Positions 35,789-44,549 of a stretch of 64,000 nt of DNA are shown here, piece by piece. This stretch comes from Rhodopila globiformis (GTDB taxonomy: Bacteria; Pseudomonadota; Alphaproteobacteria; Acetobacterales; Acetobacteraceae). The translations under genes were made by a program, and so were the position numbers. Within the stretch, counting starts at the first letter, position 1. Every line of letters begins with the position of its first letter. The notes beneath the pieces were generated by a model, which was not told where the DNA came from, ran no database searches, and saw nothing but the letters and a program-made list of their open reading frames with translations. The stretch spans positions 1-64,000 of the forward strand of contig NZ_NHRY01000139.1 in assembly GCF_002937115.1 (NCBI RefSeq), given 5' to 3'.

Positions 35789-36640
35789 ATGATTCAGTGT
35801 CGGGAAATTCAGGCAGATGATTTCGAGAATGTCGTCGCGTTGCTGAACGAGGGCTTCGGCCCGAGGAATTACCGTGTCGACGCCCTGCAGCGACTGGCCG
35901 ATCACCGGACGCCGCCGGGGTTGCCGAAATACGGGTATGTCCTGAAACAGGATCAGACACTTGTCGGTGTCGTGCTGCTGATTTTCACTGAGATTCACAT
36001 TGGCGGGCGCAGCCATATTCGTTGCAATGTTTCAAGCTGGTATGTCAGGCCCGCCTTTCGTGCCTACGCGTCGCTCCTCGCCATGCAGGCGTCGCGACAC
36101 AGGAATGTCATCTTCTTCAACGTGACGCCGGCGCCGCATACCTGGCCGACGCTGGAAGCGCTTGGGTTCACGCGGTTCGCCGCCGGCTACATGGTCGCTG
36201 TTCCACTGCTTGGCCCCGCCGCCGTCCGGGCGCATGTCGGAAAACTTCCGCCGGTGATCCATCCCGACCGGGATCTCGATCAGGCCGAGATTGACCTGCT
36301 TCAACAACACCAGCAGTACGGCTGTCTCAGCCTGATCTGTGAGGCTGACGGCCAGCGGTTTCCGTTCGTCTTCAAATTGACACGGCGCCACGGGGGGATT
36401 CGCCTCGCGCTGTTGGTTTATTGCCGCGATAGCGAAACATTCGTGCGCTTTGCCCGGCCGATCGGCTGGTTTCTCCTGCGGCGCGGCTGCCTGCTGGTCA
36501 AGCTCGACAGCAACGGTCCGGTGCCGGGCCTCGTCGGCCGTTATGTCGATGGACGGCCGAAGTACCGCAAGGGTGGCGATCAGGTTCATCTCGGCGACGT
36601 GGCCTATTCCGAGGAGGCGATGTTCCAGTACCTCGGGTAG
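35789..36640 (+). CDS. GNAT-like acyltransferase
   Basis: A 283-residue cytoplasmic protein. The N-terminal half resembles a GNAT fold: 'CREIQADDFENVVALLNEGF' (alpha1), 'YGYVLKQDQTLVGVVLLIF' (beta4), 'SSWYVRPAFRAYASLLAMQA' (coenzyme A-binding loop region), and 'WPTLEALGFTRF' (beta6-alpha4). The C-terminal half (about 150-283) is unassigned. I do not know the acceptor. The upstream spacer is slightly AT-rich and the codon use less extreme than in neighbours, hinting at transfer. It stands alone and is convergent with the AhpD-like gene. Confidence 0.7.
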   Translation: MIQCREIQADDFENVVALLNEGFGPRNYRVDALQRLADHRTPPGLPKYGYVLKQDQTLVGVVLLIFTEIHIGGRSHIRCNVSSWYVRPAFRAYASLLAMQASRHRNVIFFNVTPAPHTWPTLEALGFTRFAAGYMVAVPLLGPAAVRAHVGKLPPVIHPDRDLDQAEIDLLQQHQQYGCLSLICEADGQRFPFVFKLTRRHGGIRLALLVYCRDSETFVRFARPIGWFLLRRGCLLVKLDSNGPVPGLVGRYVDGRPKYRKGGDQVHLGDVAYSEEAMFQYLG

Positions 36641-36991
36641 GTCGCCCGGTGGCAACGGCAGGGTTGCGATCATGCGGTTGTGGGCCGGCCTGTGCCGATC
36701 GGCGGTCCGTCGGCGGAGAACCGCGGATTGGTTGAGACGTGCAGGCGGCCTTTGGGCCCCCGTCAGGGGATGGCCGCGTCGTTGGGCTTGGGGCGCCGTC
36801 CTTTCGCCGTGACGCCCGCGAAGGCGGACCCTCCACGCCTTTGCCGCGATCAGCACCGCAAGGCGTGGATGCTGGCCGGGACACGCCCGGCCATGACGAT
36901 GGGGCGATGACCCTGCGGAACCGTATTTTCAAAGCAGGGCGAGAGAAAACCAGTCAAAGGGCGCCTCGACCAGCAGAACTCCGTGTTCCAC
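36641..36991. repeat. Intergenic region with a half palindrome
   Basis: No gene supported. Bases about 36800-36905 hold a degraded composite: a type-C-like left part (cgcctttgccgcgatcagcaccgcaaggcgtgga) joined to a type-B right arm (ggccgggacacgcccggccatgacg). The rest is featureless. Confidence 0.6.
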
Positions 36992-37570
36992 TCACCGCCC
37001 AAGCCTGTAGAACTCGTCGTTCGGACGCATGTTGGTGACGTTGGCTATGCGGTTCGACATCGCGAAGAACGCGGCGATGGCGGCGATGTCCCAGGCGTCC
37101 TCGGCATCGAACCCGTGCCCGGCCAGCGTGGCGATGTCATCGTCGCCGACGGCGTAGGCGTGATTGCAGACCTTCAGCGCGAAATCCAGCATCGCCTTCT
37201 GCCGCGGCGTGATGTCGGCCTTGCGGTAGTTCGCGGCGACCTGATCGGCGATCAGCGGATTCTTCGCCCGGATGCGCAGAATCGCGCCGTGGGCGATGAC
37301 GCAGTACTGGCACTGGTTCGCACTGCTGGTCGCCACCACGATCATTTCCCGCTCGGCCTTGCTCAGGTTGCCCGGCTTGTCCATCAGGGCGTCGTGGTAG
37401 GCGAAGAAGGCGCGGAACTCCTCCGGCCGGTGCGCCAGCACCAGGAAGACATTCGGAATGAAACCGGATTTCTCCTGCACGGCGAGCAGCCGCGCGCGCA
37501 CGTCGCCCGGCAGGTCCGCCAGCGCGGGAACGGGAAAGCGGCTGATGGCAGGCTGGGGCGAAACCGTCAT
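36992..37570 (-). CDS. AhpD/CMD-like peroxidase-related protein
   Basis: A 192-residue protein of the carboxymuconolactone decarboxylase/AhpD superfamily. The redox motif is Cys87-Gln-Tyr-Cys90 with His94 ('NQCQYCVIAHG'), preceded by 'LSKAEREMIVVATSSAN'. The C-terminal 'ITPRQKAMLDFALKVC' and 'IAAIAAFFAMSNRIANVTNM' match peroxidase-related members of this size. It probably reduces peroxides through the dithiol. Located 66 bases downstream of the VWA gene on the same strand, so possibly in its transcript. Confidence 0.88.
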   Translation of the reverse strand: MTVSPQPAISRFPVPALADLPGDVRARLLAVQEKSGFIPNVFLVLAHRPEEFRAFFAYHDALMDKPGNLSKAEREMIVVATSSANQCQYCVIAHGAILRIRAKNPLIADQVAANYRKADITPRQKAMLDFALKVCNHAYAVGDDDIATLAGHGFDAEDAWDIAAIAAFFAMSNRIANVTNMRPNDEFYRLGR

Positions 37571-37636
37571 GGATCAGCTCTCCGGTTGAAACGACGTTGT
37601 GGCACAGGTCATGGCGGACGTGGAGGCCGCCCGCTT

Positions 37637-39052
37637 CTAGGCCGCATCCTCCAGGATGTTCTCGATCGCCCGCTCCAGGTGCCGCAGCGAGTGGCACACC
37701 GTCACCAGGCTGCAGTAGGGCGCGTAGCGGTACATGTCCGAGTCCCCGGTCCCCCAGGCCGAACGATATTCCGGGTTCAGCCAGATGATCCGTTTCGACC
37801 GCTGCGACAGCCGCGCCATCACGTCGGTCCGCGGATCGGTGCGGTTGCCGCGCGCATCGCCCAGGATGATCACCGTCGTCTTGTTGGTGACGTGCCGCAT
37901 CCAGCCGTCCTCGAAATCAGCCAGCGAATTGCCGTAGTTCGACGAGCCGTAGCCGATCATCGCCATGATATGGGTGATGGCGTCCTCGACCGGGTGTTTC
38001 TCCAGGATGTCGGAGACCTCGACCAGCGACCCGGCGAAGGCGAACGAGCGGATGTCCGACAGCGCCTCGTTCAGCGCGTACAGGAACATCAGCAGGAACT
38101 GCGCCATCGCCGCGACCGAGCCGGAGACGTCGCACAGCACCATCAGCCGCGGCTTCTCGATGCGCTTCTGTTTCCAGACCGTGATGAACGGAATCCCGCC
38201 CCAGCCCATGTTCCGCCGCAGCGTCCGCCTGGTGTCCAACTGCCCGCGCAGGCGCCGCCGCCTTGTCTTCGCATAGCGGGCGGCGAGCTTCTTCGCCATC
38301 TGCCGCACCAGCACGCGCATCCGCTCCAGGTCGCGCCGCTCGACGTTCGACAGCCGCGCCGATTTCAGCATTTCCTCGCGGAACTTTTCGGTGTCGCCCT
38401 TGGCGTACAGCAGCAGGTTGCGCTCGACGAAGTCGCGCACCGCGTCGCGCAGCGCCTCGAGCTTGCCTTCCAGGAACTGCGCGCGCCCCAGCCCCTCGGG
38501 CGTGCCGGACTGGCGCATTGCCTCCATGCCGCGTTCCAGCGCGCGCAGGCCCATGCGGTCGAGGATGCGGCGCGCGTACAGGTTCTTCTGGGTGAAGAAG
38601 CGGATGGTCTCGATGCCGGCTTCCCGCGCCGCCTGCTCCATCGCGGTCGCCAGGGCGGCGCGGTCGTCGCTGGCCAGTAACGACCCCAGCGACTGCCCGC
38701 CCTGGCCGCCCATGCCGTCGCCGCCGAGCGCATCGGATGGTTCGGCCGATTCGTCCTGCTCCGGCGCCGGGGTTTCCGGCTCGTCCCCCTTGCCGGCGAA
38801 CTCGTTGCGCTGGAAGAAAAGCTCGAACGTCTCGTCGTACAGCGTCTTCTCGTCCGGCGTCTTGGCCAGCACCAGGCCGAGCGTGTCCTTCAGCACCGCC
38901 CGGTCGTCGAAGCCGACGAGCTCCACCGCCCGGGCGGCGTCGATCCCCTCGGCGGCGGAAACCCGCAGCCCGGCGCCGCGGGCGACTTGCAGAAAGCGGC
39001 GCAGCGGCTCGCTGGCGGGTGCGGCGTCGGACGTGGATGCGGCCTCGGACAT
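37637..39052 (-). CDS. VWA domain protein (CoxE-like)
   Basis: A 471-residue cytoplasmic protein. Residues 100-125 are a low-complexity acidic/Gly region ('GGDGMGGQGGQ'). A basic helical stretch follows at about 255-285 ('KTRRRRLRGQLDTRRTLRRNMGWGGIPF'). A von Willebrand A domain occupies the C-terminus with MIDAS motif 'LCDVSGSV', then 'GYGSSNYGNSL' and 'VIILGDARGN'. This is the CoxE-like group, which works with MoxR-type AAA+ ATPases in cofactor or metal-centre insertion. The MoxR gene lies upstream on the same strand, separated by a palindrome-bearing gap. A role in maturing the Mo-hydroxylase at 22335 is only inference. Confidence 0.88.
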   Translation of the reverse strand: MSEAASTSDAAPASEPLRRFLQVARGAGLRVSAAEGIDAARAVELVGFDDRAVLKDTLGLVLAKTPDEKTLYDETFELFFQRNEFAGKGDEPETPAPEQDESAEPSDALGGDGMGGQGGQSLGSLLASDDRAALATAMEQAAREAGIETIRFFTQKNLYARRILDRMGLRALERGMEAMRQSGTPEGLGRAQFLEGKLEALRDAVRDFVERNLLLYAKGDTEKFREEMLKSARLSNVERRDLERMRVLVRQMAKKLAARYAKTRRRRLRGQLDTRRTLRRNMGWGGIPFITVWKQKRIEKPRLMVLCDVSGSVAAMAQFLLMFLYALNEALSDIRSFAFAGSLVEVSDILEKHPVEDAITHIMAMIGYGSSNYGNSLADFEDGWMRHVTNKTTVIILGDARGNRTDPRTDVMARLSQRSKRIIWLNPEYRSAWGTGDSDMYRYAPYCSLVTVCHSLRHLERAIENILEDAA

Positions 39053-39108
39053 GGATCAGGCGCCCATCTGCGTCGAAACAGCGTCGGCAAACGATGGCCT
39101 GCCTCTCC

Positions 39109-39197
39109 CGTCATGCCGGCCGCAGGGCCGCCATCCACGCCTTGCGGTGCTGATATCAGTGGAAGACGTGGATGCCGGGCCTGCGCCCGGCATGACG
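39109..39197. repeat. Type-C palindrome between the MoxR and VWA genes
   Basis: Arms cgtcatgccggccgcagg and ctgcgcccggcatgacg, with inner arms around ccatccacgcc and the matching gtggatg. It fills most of the 193-base gap in what looks like a two-gene operon and would form a strong hairpin in the transcript. Confidence 0.8.
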
Positions 39198-39245
39198 GGA
39201 TGACAACGACGGCCGGCATACCGCGCTGTTGTGGCGCCCATGGGA

Positions 39246-40202
39246 TCAGCCCCCCGCCTCGCGCGCCTTCTGCGTCAGCCCGGCCAGTTGCTTGCCGGCG
39301 GCTTCCACGTCCACCTCGAACTTCAGCAGCACGTTCAGCGTGTCGCGCACCACGTCCACGTCCAGCACCGCGGTGTGCAGCAGCATCATCACCCGCGCCC
39401 AGTCGATTGTCTCGCTGACCGAGGGCACCTTCTTCAGGTCCATCGTGCGCAACTGCTGCACGAAGCTGACCAGTTGCTTCATCAGCCGCGCGTCGATCCC
39501 CGGCACGCGGGAGGCGATGATGCGCGCCTCCAGCTTCTCGTCCGGGAAGCCGATGTGCAGGTGCAGGCAGCGCCGCTTCAGCGCGTCCCCCAGGTCGCGC
39601 GTGCTGTTCGAGGTCAGCAGCACAATCGGCGGCACCTTGGCCGTTACGGTGCCGATCTCGGGGATGGTGACCTGGTAGTCGGAGAGGATTTCCAGCAGGA
39701 ACGCCTCGAATTCCTGGTCGGATTTGTCGATCTCGTCGATCAGCAGCACCGCGCCGCCGGGCGCCTCCAGCGAGCGCAGCAGGGGCCGCGGCTCGAGGAA
39801 CTGGTGTGAAAAGAAAACATCCCCGAAGGTGTGCAGCCGGTCGAGCGCGTGCGTGAGGGTGGCGGCGTCGCCGATGACCGAATTGATTTTGTCCTTCAGG
39901 ATCTGGGTGTAGAGCAGTTGCTTGCCGTACTTCCATTCGTACAGCGCCTTGGACTCGTCCAGCCCCTCGTAGCACTGCATGCGGATCAGCGGCAGCCGCA
40001 GCCAGGTCGCGACCGACTTCGCCAGCTCGGTCTTGCCGACCCCCGCCGGTCCTTCCACCAGGATCGGCTTCTGCAGGTGGTACGCCATGAAAACCGCGGT
40101 GCAGATCTGCCGGTTGGCGATATAGCCAGCCTCGCCCAGGCCGCTTTCGACAGCGTCGATCGATGCCAGGGGGGTGTCCCCCGGCAGCAGCGAGTCATTC
40201 AC
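39246..40202 (-). CDS. MoxR-type AAA+ ATPase (CoxD-like)
   Basis: A 318-residue ATPase. Walker A 'VEGPAGVGKTELAKS' near residue 50, Walker B 'AVLLIDEIDKSDQEFE' near 155, sensor 1 'PPIVLLTSNSTRDLGDALKRRC' near 195-215, and the sensor-2/lid region from about 235. MoxR ATPases remodel or load metal centres together with VWA proteins. This one precedes the CoxE-like VWA gene on the same strand. Length is normal. The start at 40202 aligns with the family. In oligotropha-type cox clusters CoxD and CoxE are paired like this, but the rest of a cox cluster is not adjacent. Confidence 0.9.
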   Translation of the reverse strand: MNDSLLPGDTPLASIDAVESGLGEAGYIANRQICTAVFMAYHLQKPILVEGPAGVGKTELAKSVATWLRLPLIRMQCYEGLDESKALYEWKYGKQLLYTQILKDKINSVIGDAATLTHALDRLHTFGDVFFSHQFLEPRPLLRSLEAPGGAVLLIDEIDKSDQEFEAFLLEILSDYQVTIPEIGTVTAKVPPIVLLTSNSTRDLGDALKRRCLHLHIGFPDEKLEARIIASRVPGIDARLMKQLVSFVQQLRTMDLKKVPSVSETIDWARVMMLLHTAVLDVDVVRDTLNVLLKFEVDVEAAGKQLAGLTQKAREAGG

Positions 40203-40729
40203 ATGCGGCTCCAGCTACTGTTCAGTAACCCGATCGCATTGCAGCGGGGGAATGTCAAACCGCGGGGTGTCGCCGGCTGGCTACTCCCGCGCAGGGGCCA
40301 CGGCAAACCGCGGGCGGGCCAAGACAGGCCGGCTGCGTTCGCGCCACCGCGACCGCAGGTCGCCCAATTCCTTCTCTGCGAACTCTGCGCCCCGCTCTGC
40401 GCACTCTGCGTTGCAAAAAGCGGTGACCGGGGCGCCACCGGCGTTTACGGTTGGGCGACTCACTGGAAACGCAGATCTTTGTGGCACCACCGCATTTTTT
40501 AAACGCAGAGCGCACGGAGCGGGGCGCAGAGCACGCGGAGAAGAATTTGTTGCCCCCTGCGGTCGCGATGGCTGTGCGATGATCACCGTGCCTTGTTTAT
40601 CATGGCAAAGATAATGACGATCGGATCCGTAAGTTAGCGGCATCCGTTGCCATAACGTCATGCCGGGCCTTCGCCTGGCATGACGAAAGGGCAACGACCG
40701 TGCCGCCGGCACCTGCCAGCGCCGCTCGG
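40203..40729. repeat. Intergenic region with a type-E palindrome
   Basis: No gene supported. A long palindrome occupies 40372-40560: left arm ttctctgcgaactctgcg..., right arm ...gagcacgcggagaagaa, around a conserved core containing gttgggcgactcactgga. A near copy in the same orientation lies at 48534-48719. A short cgtcatgccggg remnant near 40660 precedes the kinase stop. Confidence 0.8.
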
Positions 40730-43700
40730 CTACCCCCGCCCCGCCGCCAGCGCCGCCTCGATACGCGCGGCCAGGGCCTGGGCAGAGACCGGCTTGCGCA
40801 CCAGGGTGAAGGCATCGCCGGCCTTCATCGCCGCACGCTCGCCGACATAGCCGGTCAGCAGGAAGCACGGCAGCCGCGCGCGGATCGTGCGCGCCCGCTC
40901 GATCGTCGTCAGGCCGTTCATGTCCGGCATCGACAGGTCGCTGACCAGCGCATCGACCACCTCGGCCGCCTCCAGCAGGGCAATCGCCTCGGCGCCGCCG
41001 GATGCCACCAGCATCCGGAAGCCGAGATCCTCAAGCTGGGCTGCCAGCGTCTCACGGACCATGTCGTCGTCATCGACCAGAAGAACACGCACCGGGCCGT
41101 TGAGCGGGGCCTTCCGATCATCTGCCCTGCCGGCCACGGCTGTGGTGGCATCCATGGTCTGGCGCAGCCACAGCGTGACCGTCGTCCCCTGGCCGGCAGT
41201 GCTGCTGATCGCCATTGCCCCGCCTGACTGATCGGTGAAGGCCTTGGCCATGGCCAGCCCAAGGCCTGTGCCCTCTCCCAGCGGCTTGGTGGTGAAGAAC
41301 GCCTCGGTCGCCTGTGCCAAGGTTGCCGCATCCATGCCAGTGCCGGTGTCGATGACGCTGAGACGCACATAGGCCCCAGGCTTCAGCCCGGCGGGATGCG
41401 GGCCATCGGCGGCGACCTGTTCGGCGGCGGCCGACAGCGTCAGAACGCCGCCGTCCGGCATGGCATCGCGGGCGTTGGTGCCGAGGTTGAGCAGCGCCGC
41501 CTCCAGCTGCCCGCGATCGGCGAAAATCGACGGAACCTCGGGTGAAACGATGCTCCGGACGACGATGGTGGTGCCCAGGGTATGAGCCAGCACCTCACGG
41601 ATATTGTTGAGCAGTTCGGCGGTGGGCAGCGGCTCGGCATGGAGTTCGCCGCGGCGGGCGAAGGCCAGCAGGCGCTTCGTGATCGAGCCGCCGCGGCCGG
41701 TGGCGTCGATCGCCATCCGCGCCAGCCGTCTGGTCCGCTCGAGATCCTCCGGCCGCCGCTCGATCAGCGTGGCGGCGCCCTCGACCGCCTGCAGGATGTT
41801 GTTGAAGTCGTGGGCGATGCCGCTGGCAAGCTGGCCGAGCGCCTGCACCTTCTGCGCCTGCACGAGTTGGGCGGCCAGGTTGCGCTGCTCGGTGATGTCG
41901 CGCCCTTCGGGGATGATCCCGGTGATCTCGCCCGTCGCCACATCCCGCACTGGCTTGAGCGAGAAATCGACCCAGATCTCGCGTCCGTCGGCGCCGATGT
42001 GCGTCACCTCGCGGCGAATGACGGCGCCCCGGGCAGCCTGGGTGATCTCCTGGCGCAGCCGCTCGCGCTCGCTCTCCGGCCACCAGCCGGTTTCCCAGAA
42101 TGGACGGCCGATGGCGTCCTTGCGCGAGAGCCCGGCAACCTCCAGGGCTGTGCGGTTCGCTTCCAGCAGCGTCCCATCCGGCGCGAGCAGGCCGATGAAC
42201 TGGAACTGTGATTCGAAGATCGCGCGGAACCGTGCCTCGGCCTCGGCCAGCGCCGCTGTGCGCTCGGCCACTCGCCGCTCCAGTTCCGCCGCGCGGGACG
42301 CCTGTGCCTCACGGGCGGCAACAAGCTCGGTGATGTCCTGTTGCGCGCTGATCGCGCGCCGCGGCTTGCCATCCTTCCCCAGAAATATCTCGGTGCGCAG
42401 GCTCACCCATCGCTCGGCGCCGTCGGGACGGCGAATGCGGAACTCGGTGGCGTACGTGCCCCCCATCCGGTAGACGCGGTCAGCTTCCTGCTTCATCCGG
42501 GCGCAGTCGTCCGGGTGAACGAGCGCGAGAAATTCCGCCGCTGCGAGCCGGGTCTGACCGGATGACAGGCCATAGAGTTTCACGAACTCCTCCGAAACGA
42601 CGGTCTGCCCGTCGGGCAGTGTCCTGTCGGTGGCGCCTATACCGCCAATTGTCTGCGCCAGGCGCAGTCGGGCCTCGTTGTCATGCAGGGCTGTCTCCGC
42701 ATGCCGCCTGTCGGTTATGTCGGTGACGTTCTCCATGATCGTGAGCCTGCCGTCAGCCTCGCGTCGTACCGCCTTGTGGGAGAAAACGATCACCTCGGTG
42801 CCATCCTGCCTGCGGTGGTGCAGCTCGCCGCGCCAGCTGCCGTCCCGCAGCAGGGCGGCCCTGATGTCGTCGAGCGGCGCCGGGAAAACCGTCTTCAGCA
42901 GCGCGTGCGAGGATTGTCCGATGATCTGTTCCGCCGTCCAACCGAACAGGTCACGGCAGCCCTCGGACCAGAAGCGGATGGTGCCGTCGAAGTCGCGCAG
43001 CATGATGACGGCCCCGTCCATCATGTCGAGCAGTCGCTGCCGCTCGGCCAGCAGGGCCTCGCGCTTCGCGGCGGTCGCCAGGGTCAGCAGCCAGGCGCAC
43101 GCGGCGCCACCCAGCGCGATGCCGCCCGCCGCGACTGCGAGCAGCCCGCCCAGGATCGACTGCGATACGCTGTGGGTCCGCGCCAGCTCGGCTTGCCGCG
43201 CCTGAAGCAACCGCTGCTCCGCGGCGGTCATCTCCGCAATCCTGCCATGGATGGCGTCCATCAGGTGCAGTCCCTGATCCGTATTGACGACGGCGAGCGC
43301 GCCGGTCCTGTCACCTTTCTCTGCCAGCTCGATTGTATGCGCGAGTTCCGCCTGCCTGCTTCGCAGCAGGTCCTGCAGGGCCAGGAGGCGTTGCTGCTGG
43401 CGCGGATTGTCGGCGGTGAGATCACGGACCCGGGAAAAGTTGCGCCAAACCGTTTCGATGGCACGGTCATAGGGGACAAGGTAGGCCGTCTTGCCGGTCA
43501 GCAGGAAGCCGCGCTGATTTGTTTCGATCTCGTCCGCGCCGGTCACGATGCCGTTCAGGCCGGCGACAACCTCCTGGCAATGAACCGCCCAGGCCGCGGC
43601 GGCATCGTCACTCTGCGCCCGATCCAGGATGACCCGGTGAGCGCCAAACATGATCGCCACGACCATCAGCAGGATCGTGGCGAGCATCCAGATGGCGCGC

Positions 43701-43747
43701 TGGCGGCTCAGACGATGGGGGGCGGCGCCGGCCGGCAGCCCTTGCAT
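40730..43747 (-). CDS. CHASE3-PAS hybrid histidine kinase (paralog 1)
   Basis: A roughly 1005-residue membrane sensor kinase. Two membrane helices (about 20-42 and 195-215) flank a periplasmic CHASE3 domain ('ETNQRGFLLTGKTAYLVPYDRA'). Three PAS domains follow, a HisKA domain with the phospho-accepting His in 'SGIAHDFNNIL' near residue 645, an HATPase domain ('GTNARDAMPDG', 'GTGLGLAMAKAF'), and a C-terminal receiver with Asp in 'LVSDLSMPDMNG' near 936. It is a close paralog of the kinase at 44550-47594, with the same domain order. The Met at 43747 is chosen because the paralog also begins a short way before the first helix; the frame is open to 43876. Signal and target unknown. Confidence 0.85.
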   Translation of the reverse strand: MQGLPAGAAPHRLSRQRAIWMLATILLMVVAIMFGAHRVILDRAQSDDAAAAWAVHCQEVVAGLNGIVTGADEIETNQRGFLLTGKTAYLVPYDRAIETVWRNFSRVRDLTADNPRQQQRLLALQDLLRSRQAELAHTIELAEKGDRTGALAVVNTDQGLHLMDAIHGRIAEMTAAEQRLLQARQAELARTHSVSQSILGGLLAVAAGGIALGGAACAWLLTLATAAKREALLAERQRLLDMMDGAVIMLRDFDGTIRFWSEGCRDLFGWTAEQIIGQSSHALLKTVFPAPLDDIRAALLRDGSWRGELHHRRQDGTEVIVFSHKAVRREADGRLTIMENVTDITDRRHAETALHDNEARLRLAQTIGGIGATDRTLPDGQTVVSEEFVKLYGLSSGQTRLAAAEFLALVHPDDCARMKQEADRVYRMGGTYATEFRIRRPDGAERWVSLRTEIFLGKDGKPRRAISAQQDITELVAAREAQASRAAELERRVAERTAALAEAEARFRAIFESQFQFIGLLAPDGTLLEANRTALEVAGLSRKDAIGRPFWETGWWPESERERLRQEITQAARGAVIRREVTHIGADGREIWVDFSLKPVRDVATGEITGIIPEGRDITEQRNLAAQLVQAQKVQALGQLASGIAHDFNNILQAVEGAATLIERRPEDLERTRRLARMAIDATGRGGSITKRLLAFARRGELHAEPLPTAELLNNIREVLAHTLGTTIVVRSIVSPEVPSIFADRGQLEAALLNLGTNARDAMPDGGVLTLSAAAEQVAADGPHPAGLKPGAYVRLSVIDTGTGMDAATLAQATEAFFTTKPLGEGTGLGLAMAKAFTDQSGGAMAISSTAGQGTTVTLWLRQTMDATTAVAGRADDRKAPLNGPVRVLLVDDDDMVRETLAAQLEDLGFRMLVASGGAEAIALLEAAEVVDALVSDLSMPDMNGLTTIERARTIRARLPCFLLTGYVGERAAMKAGDAFTLVRKPVSAQALAARIEAALAAGRG

Positions 43748-44549
43748 GGGGGGATCAGAGGTGATGACGCTTTTGGAAGGCAGGATCTCAGTCACGCCTT
43801 TTTCCACATTCGAAATGGTAGCCGGGATTCCTGGGATCCCGCATTCCCTCGCAGAATGATGAGCGCCATGACGCACACGGTGCGTGTGGCGTAGAACAAT
43901 ATCCGCTCGGAACAGGAATCCTGATGGTGATCGCTTGTTCTTATAAATGCGGACTCAAGATCATGTCGAATGAATTTATTTGTAGGCTTATGAAAAATCC
44001 AGTCAGAATGGGAGGCTTTAAGATAGTGCAAACACCGTTCCGCATTGGCTGGCGGCGAGATTCAACGGCCATGCGCGAATATTTAATAAGTGAGTCGGAA
44101 CGAGCGCGTTGTCTTATCTGTCCGTATTACCAACGAACTGCCGGCGATTTTACACGCGATCAGGGCAAACGCTTGACGTCTTTGCCGCACGCCTGGTTTA
44201 GCCCATCATGGCGACCGAAGGGCCGCCATCCACGTCTTGCGGTGCTGGTATCGGCAGAAGGCGTGGATGGTGGGCCTGCGCCCCATTGGCGTTGAAACAG
44301 GGCTGGCTGTTGCCTCCTCGTCATGGCCCGGCTTGTCCGGGCCACCTGTCGCGGCACAGTGCTGGAATAGGTGGCCCGGACAAGCCGGGCCATGACGGAA
44401 TGGCAAGCATCGTGCCGCCGCCACGCTATTTTAACGCCAATGGGGCCTGCGCCCACCATGACGGGGAGGCGCCGGCCTTGCCCATTTTCATCCGTCGTGG
44501 TGCCCGCGGGCGGGCTGGGGGACTGCTATCGAATCATGCCGATTTCGCT
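43748..44549. repeat. Spacer between the two kinase genes
   Basis: 43825-43843 holds cgggat-tcctggg-atcccg, a perfect 6-7-6 palindrome near kinase 1's start. Bases 43880-44170 are much lower in GC than anything nearby; open frames here have no recognisable product. A type-C palindrome (about 44206-44286) abuts a type-A composite (44285-44452, inner arms 44319-44397). Nothing else recognised. Confidence 0.65.

Noticed and set aside
43924-44295. A 123-codon frame between the kinase genes
   Set aside because: It runs into a palindromic repeat, has no recognised domain and no good ribosome site.
4875-44452. Possible CRISPR array from repeated 20-30 bp units
   Set aside because: Repeats are palindromic, scattered between genes, and lack regularly spaced unique spacers or cas genes.
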